From Solanum dulcamara (lineage: Eukaryota; Streptophyta; Magnoliopsida; Solanales; Solanaceae): a DNA stretch of 64,000 nucleotides. Under the pieces are notes generated by a model that was given only the letters and a program-made list of their open reading frames with translations, was not told the DNA's origin and did not search any database. Positions 47,715 to 64,000 of this stretch are shown here, one piece after another (within the stretch, counting starts at the first letter, position 1; every line of letters begins with the position of its first letter). Both the position numbers and the translations under genes were made by a program. The DNA is taken from positions 73,330,144-73,394,143 of the forward strand of contig NC_077244.1 of assembly GCF_947179165.1 (NCBI RefSeq). The letters run 5' to 3'.

Positions 47715-50299
47715 TCCATTTGTTTTAATACACCACCTTGGATTCTGATTGTCAAATTCTTATTGAAAAATATAGAGATTCAAGTAATTTAATTCAAAAT
47801 TCTAAAATTTAAACAAAATTCTATTGTACAATAAATTAAAACCTTATAAAGATAATTTGCTACATTCCCAATGCCATTTAAAGTTTGACCATTTTAAATG
47901 TAATTTAAAAGTAGTAATTTTTAACACAAAAATAAAATTTGAACAAAATTATTCATTATTAAAACACGAAAAGACTCTAACACAATATATTGGACTTTAA
48001 AATTGTTACAAATGAAATTGCAATATGCTTTGCTAGAATACAAAAACTGCTTTTTATGTGAAAGTCCAACACAATTTAATAGTATATTAACTATTTACAT
48101 GTGAAACTCTGGTATAATGTGATGAAATTTCGAACTCAAGGGCTAAATTCTTAGTTGTAGAATCAAGTTCTTGAGTTCTTAGTTATAGAACCATGTGTTA
48201 GACATTTACAAGATCTTAAGCGTGTCTAAAATATGTATAAAACAAAATATAGCGGTATAACAAATGAAATACGACTTCAACCATAATTTTGATATTGTTC
48301 AGCCATATTTTTATACTCAAGAATTTTCTGAGCACCAAGTATTACTCTAGACGATGTTTCTAAAATAAAAAAATACACTCATAATTAATATCCTCCCACT
48401 TGTGTTTTGTATATAATGAACAAGTCATAACTCATAAGTATTGAGTTATTCTTTTAAGAATATTATAATACATGAATTATGATAATAGTTTCTCTAAAGG
48501 CAACTAGTATCTCCCATATATTGCAATGCATCATGTCTCTAAACTTTATCCCATACATTTTAATGAATCAAATTACTTCTCCCATCTCAATTTTTGTGAT
48601 GTAGTTGATTTGACACAGAATTTTAAAAAAATAATAATTAAATCTTGTGGTGTTAATATGTCATGCAGATTTGTGTGACTACATTTCATTATCATTAGGG
48701 ATAAAATAAATATTTTATCGTTAAATTGTTATTAAATATAAAACTATATCACTCTTTTAGAAATTGATTAAGAAAGAAAAGTAAGTCATATGAATTAGAA
48801 TAGAACGAAAGTAATATTTATTCTGAATCCATACGACAATGATATTTATCAAAATAATCGAACGTGTTCACAATAAAAATATAAAAACATCATATAACAT
48901 TCGTTCTTACAACGTAAATTATATATATTTATAGTGACATGCCTTTAGTTAAGGATCGATGCAAATATGTTCAATGACTACTTTTTTCTCTTTTATAATT
49001 TTTTATGGCTAGGTAATTAACGTTGATATACTTGATTCGATTACTACTTCTGTTATTTAAACCATAAAGATAACAATTCAAACTGTCACAATATATTCCC
49101 GATTTCTTAGAGATTGACTCAACAATTTTAACTCAATAAATAAAAAAATTCAACTATACACTATGTAAGATAGCCTTGAAATAAGAAATAAATTCATCCT
49201 CCATAATGGAAGTAGCAATAAGAGTATGTTTGGCACTCCATCAAGATATAATTTCACCGGCCAACACAAAAATGTATATTGATGTTGATTTGCGTGAATA
49301 AACATACCAACAAAAGACTAAATCAATATAGTCCATCATTTTTAGATTACTCCATTCGTTTACTTTACTTGTTTATTATTTTATATATAGATTTTATTTT
49401 TACTTGTTACTTTTAACATATTAAGAAAAGTTAATTAATTTTTTTTTTCATATTTTACTTTTAGTATTAATTATTTATTACCAAATCATTTTTAAAAATT
49501 TAATACTAACATCAATTATGATAAAATAATTATGTTAATTATTATTATTTAATGAGTGTATCAAATTTAAATATGCTGAATAAAAGTGAACTAAAAGAAT
49601 ATTTTATTGTTTGTACATAAATATGTGGTCTTTTTGTTTCTTGAAACTATTTTTTTCCCCTCATAATTCTTGAATGGTCAAGACCCGATTTATTTTGACA
49701 TCCTTCCAACATCTATCAATAAATACAATCAGATTTAGTGTAAATTTGAGCACACATCAACTTTCAATTGAGACACATGAAAATTCTTTATTTGTTCCTT
49801 TTTAAAATCATTCGAGAGACTGGTTTCAATCCATTTTTAGGAAAACTATTTTTAATTATAGTCGAGAATCAATTTTTTTCCAGCTTTAATAATCTTGAAA
49901 TTTAAACTTTTATTTGACAAATATAAATTCTTAAGATTGAATATATTCGATGAACATGAAAAATGACAACATATGAAGCTTACTCTGTCGAAATAAACTT
50001 TTCCCTCCATTAATAAATGATTAATAGCCTATTTGGATTGACTTATTTTTAAGTAGCTTATAAGTTAAAAACTGATTATAAGTTTTAAAAAAAAAAATGT
50101 GTGAATCAATTTTTTTTGACTTATAAGCTATTTTCAATTTATAAACTCCTTAAAAGTTCATCCAAATAAATCCAATTATTTATTAAAACTTATTTTAAGC
50201 AAAAAAATAACTTTAGTTGGTGAGCCAAAATCTAAACAGTTGTAAATTAATGAGGAGTCATTTGATAAATATAATTTGTCATAAAAATATTTGCGCCTT
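47715..50299. other. Gene-free intergenic DNA
   Basis: AT-rich. Weak Stowaway-like ends occur at about 48571 and 49350 but are too decayed to delimit. No gene seen. Confidence 0.6.
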
Positions 50300-50483
50300 G
50301 AATTTTTTTTCGGTTTCCCCTCCAATAAGAAAAATCCCGACACTGCCGCCGCTCGAGTTGCAACCAGTCCGATATTCCGCCGCGGTTGGTTGCCGCCGGC
50401 GTTTTTGGTCTTCTCAGGCAAAAACGTCAGTAAAATCCGTTGACCAGCTCTTTTGTCCTGCTCAGTTTAGAGATAGATTTCAG
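50300..50483 (+). promoter_or_regulatory. Probable DUS2 first exon (5' UTR) and promoter
   Basis: A GC-rich island in AT-rich DNA (GCCGCCGCTCG, TTCCGCCGCGGTTGG), ending ATTTCAG|GTGTAT, a good donor. The matching acceptor could be TATCTCAG at 51462, 33 bp before the DUS2 ATG. Transcript structure is inferred. Confidence 0.5.
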
Positions 50484-50663
50484 GTGTATTATTATTTCCT
50501 CGTATTTTCTATTCTGTATTACTGCCTATATACCTTGAGATTCGTATCTATATATACAGTGTATCTGTTGAACGCTATTTGTCACTCGGAAACTGCAATT
50601 GCTGATACATCGGTTGGGGTTCAATTGGCTGTTTAACATATATTATTTCGAATAATTAGAGCA

Positions 50664-50745
50664 TAGGTAAGGTTAAGGTTTGTGCACATCCTATGCTTCC
50701 CAGACTCCGCCTGTAGGATTACACTGGGTATGTTGTTGTGGTAGT
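50664..50745 (+). mobile_element. RTE LINE 3'-tail fragment
   Basis: AGGTTTGTGCACATCCTATG, CCCAGACTCC and GGATTACACTGGGTATGTTG with TTGTTG are the RTE 3' UTR wording. Lies in the likely 5' UTR intron of DUS2. Confidence 0.6.
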
Positions 50746-50939
50746 ACTGTCCATATACAGTAAGATCCAAAGCAGTGTATACAATGTGTTTGTTGAAGCA
50801 TAGATTTGGGAATACTTTGCTGTTCCATATTTATTTAGAATAATTAGAGCGTCCAGGTTTAGTTTTAATCATCTTTATGATTTAGCCACCTTCTGTAACC
50901 ATACACCTTATGTTATATATGTCCGAGGGAATAGAAGTA

Positions 50940-51250
50940 AGAACGTGGAGATACCAGGTTCAAGTTATAGCTATGGGCAGGTTTACCTGCTAGTCTGCGA
51001 TTGCGTGTGAGCTGTAGTAGGCTGCCCAGTTTATTTGTGTGGAAGCTGGCTAGTAAGAAACTGGAGATGCCAGGTTCAAGTTATAGCTATGGGCAGGTTT
51101 ACCTGCTAGTCTGCGACTGCGTGTGAGCTGTAGCAGGCTGCCCAGTTTATTAGTGTGGAAGCTGGCTAGTAAGAACCTGGAGATGCCAGGTTCAAGTTCT
51201 AGCCACGGGTTTTACCTGGCACTTTTCATGTGAGCTGTAGCAGGAGGCCC
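50940..51250 (+). repeat. 116-bp tandem repeat, about 2.6 copies, with tRNA box-B-like core
   Basis: Units start at about 50946, 51062 and 51178 with TGGAGATGCCAGGTTCAAG, spaced exactly 116 bp. Each continues TTATAGCTATGGGCAGG, then GCTGTAGCAGGCTGCCC and GTGTGGAAGCTGGCTAGTAAGAA; copy 3 is shortened. GGTTCAAGTTATAGC resembles an RNA-polymerase-III box B, so an amplified SINE piece is possible. Confidence 0.85.
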
Positions 51251-51495
51251 AAACATCACTGTCAATAAAAAAGATGATAAATTTCACCTTTTTAAAGATA
51301 GAGAAGACCCTTACAATTTTTCTCTATTTTGTACCACTAAATCTTGGTCATGAACCATGGGCGTTACAGGAATTGTGTACAATTAGAAGCATTACTGCTA
51401 TGCATAAACTGCAACTCTTTCTTCAAGATCCTCAATATGGTCAGCATTTGTTATTATCTCAGGCATTGTACTAACGGATCCACCTCGTCAGAAAG

Positions 51496-57359
<5,864 letters not shown>

Positions 57360-58281
57360 GATAAACAGTTTCACCCTCACTAATCATAGAAGTCAATACA
57401 CCAAGATGTCAGTTATAATTTATAAAGCTAGTGGAATGTTTTTTTGAAGTAAGAGATAAGAGGTGGACTCTGCACATGGAGTTGTTAATGAGTTGAAGAC
57501 TCACGTAGTTCTGACTTCCTCCCGCGTGATGTGACTATACCAGACTGATATCTCTTGTTTGAGTTTGAAGTAACATTTCACAACTGCTGAAGAAATCCCT
57601 CTGTTCGAACAATATTCATTGTAGGCCCGCACACTAAATTGAACTAGTGGGTTACCTGCATAAACCAACACGATAGCTATGTATCTTTTGGTTGTAGAAG
57701 GGGTAGCATTGAAGTTTTTCTTTATTCCCTTGGCTCATGTTGCAGACATCATTTGCAAATTTGAGATATCTAGTATAATTCTTCAAGTCTAAAGACTATT
57801 TGTAATTAGATTAAAACAAATCGACTAAACCAAAAGAATATCATATAAATTCCTATAGTGAGGTGTACATAAATAGAAAAAACCATGTCTAGGAAGAAGT
57901 TTAATGTTCATTTATGATTTAAGAACTTCCAGCAGGACAGAGATGTCCAACTCAAAGTCCAAGCAAGACACGCATATGCACCCAACTCTAGAAACATGTT
58001 GTTGCACAAGTTGCCACTCTCTCTATCCCAATTAATGTGGCAGAGTTCTAACATCAGGGGTCAAACTTTTAAATTTGGATGGAATTATAAGTTCTTTGAA
58101 ATTAACTTTACATATTCGAAAATTATATAAAGTGCTATATGTCATAATAATTTGACAATTTAAAATATTTGAAAGCCATATGAAGAAATACAGTCAAGGA
58201 AATACTCATTTTAAAGAAAAGACATGAAGAGCTGCAGAAATTGAGTAAATATTTTTACACACACATATTACAGCAAGTTTC
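57360..58281. other. Convergent intergenic gap between DUS2 and the SASA gene
   Basis: No gene. Contains the 3' flanks of both genes, which end tail to tail. Confidence 0.6.
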
Positions 58282-59418
58282 TCAAGATGAAGCAACACAA
58301 GGTTCTTGTGGTGCAAAATGGGTAAGGTATGCATCAGCCAACATTTGGCCTAGTTTAACCTGAGCCTCTGTGGTTAAATGGAGATTATCTTCCTTCAGCT
58401 GCAACCCCATTGCATCAACACATACTACATTTGGGAGGTCAATCGCCTTTTGCGCTTCTCGAATCCTTTCAATATACTTCTCATCTCCTGATGCAATTGC
58501 AACCTGTACAACAATGCAAAGCAGTTAACATGTGAAAATATTCAGCTACTTTGGTCAATGAAATTCCTAACTACAAGTGCCAAAATCCTTGGAAAAGTAT
58601 TACATGCATCAAGCAGATTTGAACTAGCCTTGCGATTTCATGCAACACTTTTTATGATTTTCTAGACTAGTTAGTTCTGTTTCACAATAACTGCACGGGG
58701 GAAGAAGAGGAGTGTATCTAGGTATCGATCTTATTCATTGGTTTACTAACTAAACTAATTTCATGCATAGAGAACACTTACTTTCTAGTATTCAATGTTC
58801 ACTGTAGAGAAATATGCAATAAGAATGTTACTTATTTCAAACAGGCATCATTTAGGCTTGAAGTAAACTACATTAGCTAACCTGAATAATTGGCAGAGAA
58901 GGCAGATGCAAATCAGCACGAACATTATGTATTAACTTCTCCATATTAGCCTTATAGGTCTCTGCGCAATGCTGAGATAATGTATCACTCTCTCCTTGAT
59001 ACCAAAGCAATGCCTTGATTTCTCCACCATGATGCATGGCAGCTCTAGCTCTCTTGACCATATTCTCATACAAGTGTTGCCCGTGTGCCCACTCCTTTAT
59101 CGCAGTTCCTCCTACAGCACATGGCACTAACCCAACAGCTTCCACTACGTCCTTGATTGCATTTGCAAATGACATTCCAGGTCCAACACCACAGGTCTTC
59201 TTGGCGTCAATGTCACAGTGGAGTGGCTCATGTGCCACCTCATAGTGGAGGTGTGCACTAAGACGGAATATTCTAGAAGCATCGGGAGAGCACTCGTTTG
59301 GTACAATACCATCCCAGTGATGCTTTTCAACTCCACCACGACCAGCCATGTTACTTTGGCCAGATAGAATGAATACATTTTTGGGGGAATAAGCTCCACT
59401 TTCCAGGGTTGAGTCCAT
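58282..59418 (-). CDS. SASA-domain probable carbohydrate (acetyl) esterase, At4g34215-like
   Basis: Two exons, 59418-58882 and 58503-58282 (phase 0), giving 252 residues. The catalytic Ser22 sits in FILSGQSNMAGRGG. The oxyanion block region LLWYQGESDTL follows, and Asp218/His221 are in EDNLHLT near the C terminus; together they make the SGNH-type triad. The family removes acetyl groups from sugars or cell-wall polysaccharides; exact substrate unknown. Length is close to the Arabidopsis protein (about 260). There is no signal peptide, so cytosolic action is likely. A minus-strand GC-rich leader near 60540-60460 may be an upstream 5' UTR exon. Confidence 0.92.
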
Positions 59419-60429
59419 AGCTCAGAGTTCAAGACGCTGTTTCAGTGCTGCGATTGAAAGTGGTATTTTCTAGCCTAAGATAAAGATGGTGAAAAACTCA
59501 GAATCCCTCTATCTGCCAATAATTCTTCTTAATTCAATACCTCTGCTGCTGTTATACAGAAAAATCATTTATACACAGACGGGAATCATATTGAATCCTT
59601 CTTAGGCTCATGATATATACGTACACTTACAAGCAAAACGACAAGAAAATTGAAACGGATACATTCAATCAAAACGAATAAACAATCCAACTGCTTTTAT
59701 AGCAGAAACTGTGTTTGACAATCATAAACGACAACAACACGGAGTCCCAAACAAGTTAGGTCAGCTATATGAATCACCATCGACCATGTCACTCCATTGA
59801 AACTCGATGCTGATTAATCCAATCATATATTCACTCTTTCCAAAAAAGAAACAAGTCTTAAATCTCTTCCCCTTCCTAATTCGATCTTGGCATTTCATAT
59901 CCAAAATTAGACACATATTGTTTGTTTTTGAAAACAAAATCTATAAAATATCCCCTAGATCGAAAATTATACAACTTGCAACATCAAAAAAATACTTGAA
60001 AAGCTTAATTAAAAAAATAAACAAACAGAAGTCTCATTCTTTTTTTTTAAAAAAAAAATGAAAATCTGTAGGAAGAATATTACTGATAGATTATATTCTA
60101 CAAAGCATCCAAATACATCTAGCAAAGCTTTAAAACTGCTCCTAAATCATCAATCGGAAGATTATTACCTTCGAAAATACGGAAAGACAATCCTTTTTTT
60201 CCCCATTAACATCAACTTACCCACTAAATTACACGAAACTTATGAGATCCAAACAATGTACAATTAAATAAGACAGCATATTATAGCTATTAATGCTAAT
60301 GTAAAGGTTGATTAAAGTTAGGATTTAAAATTTTCAAACTGAAGATCTAATCTATGGAAACACCACATATGGAAAAAAAATTGAACTAAATCGACAAAGC
60401 AAATCAGCAAGGGGAGAGGAAAATTACTA

Positions 60430-60560
60430 GGAATTTGAGACTAAGCAAATGATCCAAGTAAATTCCCCAAAGAAACTGAATCCGAATGAAGAAGAATGAG
60501 AATTTGAGAATTCAGAGAAGCTGAACAAAACGACGTCGTAGGGTCAATGATCAAGTGGTT
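60430..60560 (-). promoter_or_regulatory. Possible upstream 5' UTR exon/promoter of the SASA gene
   Basis: On the minus strand: ACGACGTCGTTTTGTTCAGC, then CT-rich TTCTCATTCTTCTTCATTCG, typical of plant transcription start regions. If so, an intron of roughly 1 kb separates it from the coding exon. Inference only. Confidence 0.4.
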
Positions 60561-60599
60561 GTTTGGTTCAGAAACAAACAGCTATACAGAGATTAACAA

Positions 60600-61480
60600 A
60601 GAATGTTGAAATTTTATATTTATTATTCTAAGGGGTTGTTAAAAGTGGTTATTTACTAATTTTGTCCATTTTTTCTTTATTTGTTTTAAAGGTCTTTCAA
60701 GTTTCAACCACAACAAACTCTTTCCATTCTCGTGTTCTCTCAAAGAATTCAACCAAGTTGAAATGAATTAGTTTCAATTTTCAATTCATAAAGACAGACC
60801 TGTCAAAATAAAATTGGTATTCATTTATAGTTTTTGATATAGAGGAAACTTTTTTTTAATAATCGTGGTGTTTGAGTCAGCTTACGTGCATCTTAACTAA
60901 TTCTATGAAATATATTTCACCTCCCACCAACAACAGATACTACGTGATTTTGTTTAAATATTTAGGGTTATGCTTTATTTACACGACTGGAATATGATGA
61001 TGTTATGAATGCAATATCTGACTGAGCATCTTTAAAAATTATTCAAATGAAGCACTACGTTATATCTTTAAAAATACGCATGTTTAATGACACACTTGGA
61101 ACAAGATGAAATATCTAAATGATCACTCGTAAATTGATATGATTATCTAACAAATGGGCACAGATTAGGCGATGTCCTTATCGTCGAATACTGAAGTATA
61201 TGTACCACTTGTTTAGATCATAAACTAACATAAAAGATCGATACCAATAAATGAGATCGCATGATAAAATGAACCCTATTGGTTATTTAAAAAGAGACCT
61301 CAAAGCAGGTGCTGAAGGGTGGGAAATCAATTAAACTTTACCTTAACTATTCTTAACCTATTTTTCTTGAAATACATCTCTGTATAAGTTTATTGAGTCA
61401 ACAATTAAAAAATCATAATTAATGATCATTTACGTACAAAAATTAATATGAAAATGCACTTAAAGAGGTCCTTAATATTA
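60600..61480. other. Gene-free intergenic DNA
   Basis: AT-rich; nothing recognisable. Confidence 0.6.
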
Positions 61481-61484
61481 ACAA

Positions 61485-62075
61485 ATGCTTCTATTTAAGC
61501 AATGCAAGATAGTGTTTATATTGCTTACACTGTAATGAGATTGAGATAGTTTGGACATGTGAAGAGAAGATGAATAGATACATCAGTGAGAGTGTGAAAG
61601 ATTGGTTATAAAGGGTACAAGAAAAGGCATAGGTAGACCGAAGAAATACTGGAGAGAGGTGATAAGACATGATATGAGGCAGCTTCAGGTTATCGAGAAC
61701 GTGATCCTAGATAGGAGGGTGTAAAGGACAAGTATTAGAGTAGAAGAATAGTAGGTAGTGTAGTGTAGAAAGGTCTTGCTTAGGGTGGCTAATTGTTTAT
61801 GATTGTTTTTTAAATAATAGTCTATCCAAGTATGTTATTTGTGGTATTTCGACTATTTTATTGTTGTTTTGGCTACTTTTGCATTATTCCTTATTATTTG
61901 CTATATTCTCTCCATTGTCTTCTTCTTTATATCGGGATTTCTTGCATTTGAGCCAAGGATCTTTTGGAGATAACCTCTCCACCTCCACGGGGTAGAGGTA
62001 ATGATAAGACATGCGTATATTCTACCTCCAAACCTCACTTGAGAAATTTCACTGATTATATTGTTATTGTTCAGG
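61485..62075 (+). mobile_element. RTE-type LINE, 5'-truncated 3' end
   Basis: The first part matches the C-terminal RTE motif (FGHVKRR, then GRPKKYWREVIRHDMRQLQV, then LDRRV) with stops. It continues as RTE 3' UTR (GGGATTTCTTGCATTTGAGCC, GGGGTAGAGGTAATGATAAG) and ends in a TTGTTATTGTT tail. Same family as the element at 41811, opposite strand. Confidence 0.78.
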
Positions 62076-62079
62076 AAGA

Positions 62080-62820
62080 TTGACTCGACAAATAAAGCAC
62101 TGAATTGGCGAACTATTTCAGAATTATATTGTTATTGTTGTAAGCTATAGTGCTTACCTATAAACACAAAATCATGCGTAAAGCCAAGTAAATAGAGAAT
62201 CAGAACTATCTTAAATTGTTACAATATACAATCTTGTGTTAGAAGCCAAGGTTTTATACTACTCTCCATAGTTGTTTATATGAATTTTAGGTGTGTTTGA
62301 TTCAACTTCACTTTATTTACACCTTTTCAAGCCCTCTCTACCATACCATTAAAAACTGACAATAAACGACTTCCTTTAATAAATGAAAGCTAATATGGGA
62401 TGCATTTTGGTTCATTATTTGTATTAAAAGATTTTGATTTTGAGTTTTAAAAATAAAAATCTGAATTCATTGAACCAATTCTTAAGGTAAATTGATCATG
62501 CATCAATATATTAAAAAAAAACAAATTAATCCAAGAGTTGTAGAATATACCTAATACCTTTAGCTAATTTGAAAAATTCTTGGATCCTATCTTCTTTTTT
62601 TCTATAAATTTTTAAACTTAACTATTAAAATTATTGTAAAAATATAGTCTCATGTAAAAATGCAGAATAGTGTTGCTACAGTGGATCCGTATGAATTATT
62701 ATTTAGCCCTTCCCTGGATTCATACATAGCAGAAGCCAGATTATTCTTTTTCAAAAAAAAAAAAACTTTAACAATTGAAGAGAAGGCAAACACAATTAAC
62801 AATTGAAAAAATAAAATAAT
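62080..62820. other. Gene-free intergenic DNA
   Basis: AT-rich; no ORF with family features. It lies between the LINE and the hAT MITE. Confidence 0.55.
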
Positions 62821-62829
62821 AGCAGTAAC

Positions 62830-63221
62830 TAGAGGTGGTAAAATCAACTCAATCCGTCCAATCCAATCCAATCCGTTAAGTTTGAGTTGGTTATTGGCCC
62901 GTCCATTCCTTAACGCATTTTAATCCATAAAAAATTGGCTTGATATGTAATCTGAATTGGCTCATTAGAAATCTTGTTAAAATATTTTTAAAAGACTTTT
63001 TTTTTCCAATTTGTTAGGTACTAAAATAATTTAAAAGGAACAAATAAAATAATTAAGTTTAGTAAAAATTGAATTGAGTTAAGTTTTGACTCATTAAATA
63101 ACTCATTAATTAATCTATTTTGACCCAAACTAATTTGGATTGAATGAGGTCTTGATCCAATTATTATCTTTCCCCGTTATAATCCGTTCAAACTTAACCC
63201 AACCCGCTCAATTGTCACCTA
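62830..63221. mobile_element. hAT-like MITE with 8-bp target duplication
   Basis: Ends TAGAGGTGGTAAAATC and AATTGTCACCTA, imperfect inverted repeats. The flanking 8-mers GCAGTAAC (62822-62829) and GCAATAAC (63222-63229) match at 7 of 8, the target length of hAT elements. The interior holds opposed 'aatccgt' runs. It lies 117 bp past the CML stop. Confidence 0.7.
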
Positions 63222-63338
63222 GCAATAACAATTTTATTTACATGTCACAGCCTATTAAAATAAAAATAGGAATTATTTTTTGCTTCTCTATTTTAATAGT
63301 GTGAAAAAAAAACGAAATAATTAAAAATAAAAAATTAA

Positions 63339-63995
63339 CTAACTCAATGCAGCAAAACCACCCCCTCTCATCATCTGCTTAAACTCAGCAAAATTGACCA
63401 TTCCATCTCCATCAGTGTCCACTTTGTTGATCATTTGCTTACAATCCTCTACCGTCCGTCCCTGTTTTAGCCCTAGGGAAGCAAGAACAGATTTCAATTC
63501 ATCAACACAAATAAATCCATCGCCATTTTGGTCGAACACATTGAATGCCTCACGCATATCTTCTTCTTCATCGCGTTCATCCAAGATGGTCTGGTAAAGC
63601 GAACCGAACTCATCTATGTCAACGCAACCGTCTCCATTCACATCGATCTTCTCAATCATCTGGATCAATTCCGGATCTGGTATAAATATCCCCATATTCT
63701 CTAACGAATCGTTTAATTCCTTCTTCGTTATTCGTCCGTCGCCGTTCCGATCGAAGATTTGGAAAATACGTCGGAGGTCGTCTGTGTCCATTCTCTTCTG
63801 ATGCGATCGAACGGCGTCGGAAATGGAGACCGGCGATTGTTGTGGCGGAGCCGGTGACCGCGAATGGAGATGTTTTTGGTGGAACCAAGATGGAGGAAGG
63901 AAGGAGATGAGTTTTTTGGGGATTAGAGAGAGGAGGATTGTGTTGAAGAGATTGTAAACAAAGAGAATTCTGAAGAAAATGGCTGGGAATTGCAT
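63339..63995 (-). CDS. Calmodulin-like protein, CML5/MSS3-like, with N-terminal hydrophobic anchor
   Basis: Single-exon ORF of 218 residues, complete just inside the right edge. Residues about 5-33 are hydrophobic ([20 protein letters not shown]), a signal-anchor-like stretch. A Ser/Pro-rich linker follows, then four EF-hands with complete 12-residue loops: [36 protein letters not shown] and [12 protein letters not shown]. Each has Asp1, Asp5 and Glu12, so all four should bind calcium. The end is [14 protein letters not shown]. The layout and wording match Arabidopsis CML5 (MSS3) and CML3, of which CML5 is endomembrane-anchored. The role is Ca2+ sensing, with unknown partner. The +-strand frames inside are shadows. 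Confidence 0.93.
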   Translation of the reverse strand: MQFPAIFFRILFVYNLFNTILLSLIPKKLISFLPPSWFHQKHLHSRSPAPPQQSPVSISDAVRSHQKRMDTDDLRRIFQIFDRNGDGRITKKELNDSLENMGIFIPDPELIQMIEKIDVNGDGCVDIDEFGSLYQTILDERDEEEDMREAFNVFDQNGDGFICVDELKSVLASLGLKQGRTVEDCKQMINKVDTDGDGMVNFAEFKQMMRGGGFAALS

Positions 63996-64000
63996 TTGGT

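Noticed and set aside
48560..49620. Two more Stowaway-like ends (about 48571 and 49350)
   Set aside because: One side only resembles CTCC..CC; opposite ends too decayed to define an element.
50217..50636. 139-codon plus-strand ORF before DUS2
   Set aside because: It spans a good GTGTAT donor at 50484 and a non-coding-looking tail; more likely DUS2 5' UTR.

Overview
The window is nuclear plant DNA, almost certainly from a Solanaceae species. It is AT-rich, its genes carry GT-AG introns, and it holds dicot proteins, a SolS-type SINE, RTE-type LINE tails and Stowaway, Emigrant, hAT and Mutator-type MITEs. The fructokinase is very close to tomato/potato FRK2 as I remember it, but differs at several residues (for example at the N terminus), so I say Solanaceae rather than a species. 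No CRISPR, operon, origin, tRNA or rRNA was seen.

Layout of genes: (1) 2-1441 (+), the 3' part of a BURP-domain gene whose coding sequence begins in a 138-bp tandem array encoding 17 Q-x-K-V-Y motifs; (2) 2207-2725 (+), a conserved plant protein of unknown function with an N-myristoylation-like start; (3) 9401-11545 (+), a double B-box protein of the BBX24/STO type; (4) 15932-12702 (-), fructokinase FRK2, tail-to-tail with the BBX gene; (5) 28898-34821 (+), a short FAR1-related protein whose ATG seems to be created by splicing; (6) 39577-40050 (+), a STIG1-like secreted Cys-rich protein; (7) 51496-57359 (+), a nine-exon tRNA-dihydrouridine synthase of the DUS2 class; (8) 59418-58282 (-), a SASA-family probable carbohydrate esterase; (9) 63995-63339 (-), a CML5-like calmodulin-like protein. 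These are ordinary independent plant genes and do not form a cluster.

Between the genes lie mobile elements: a nearly full-length but dead Ty1-copia element (42663-47714, minus) whose promoter LTR has lost its TATA box; two internally deleted copia relatives (about 2990-4330 and 20195-21962, the latter with a perfect TAATT target duplication); a probable solo LTR just after STIG1; RTE LINE 3' ends; a SINE; two Mutator-type foldback elements with 9-bp target duplications; and hAT, Emigrant and Stowaway MITEs. Long stretches (4.3-9 kb, 22.8-28.7 kb, 47.7-50.3 kb) contain no gene that I can support.

The most interesting locus is the first one. An array of near-identical short peptides ending in Tyr is joined in frame to a BURP domain with perfect CH spacing. 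This is the architecture of fused burpitide (plant cyclic-peptide RiPP) precursors such as the lyciumin precursors of Solanaceae, but with a core motif I do not recognise.
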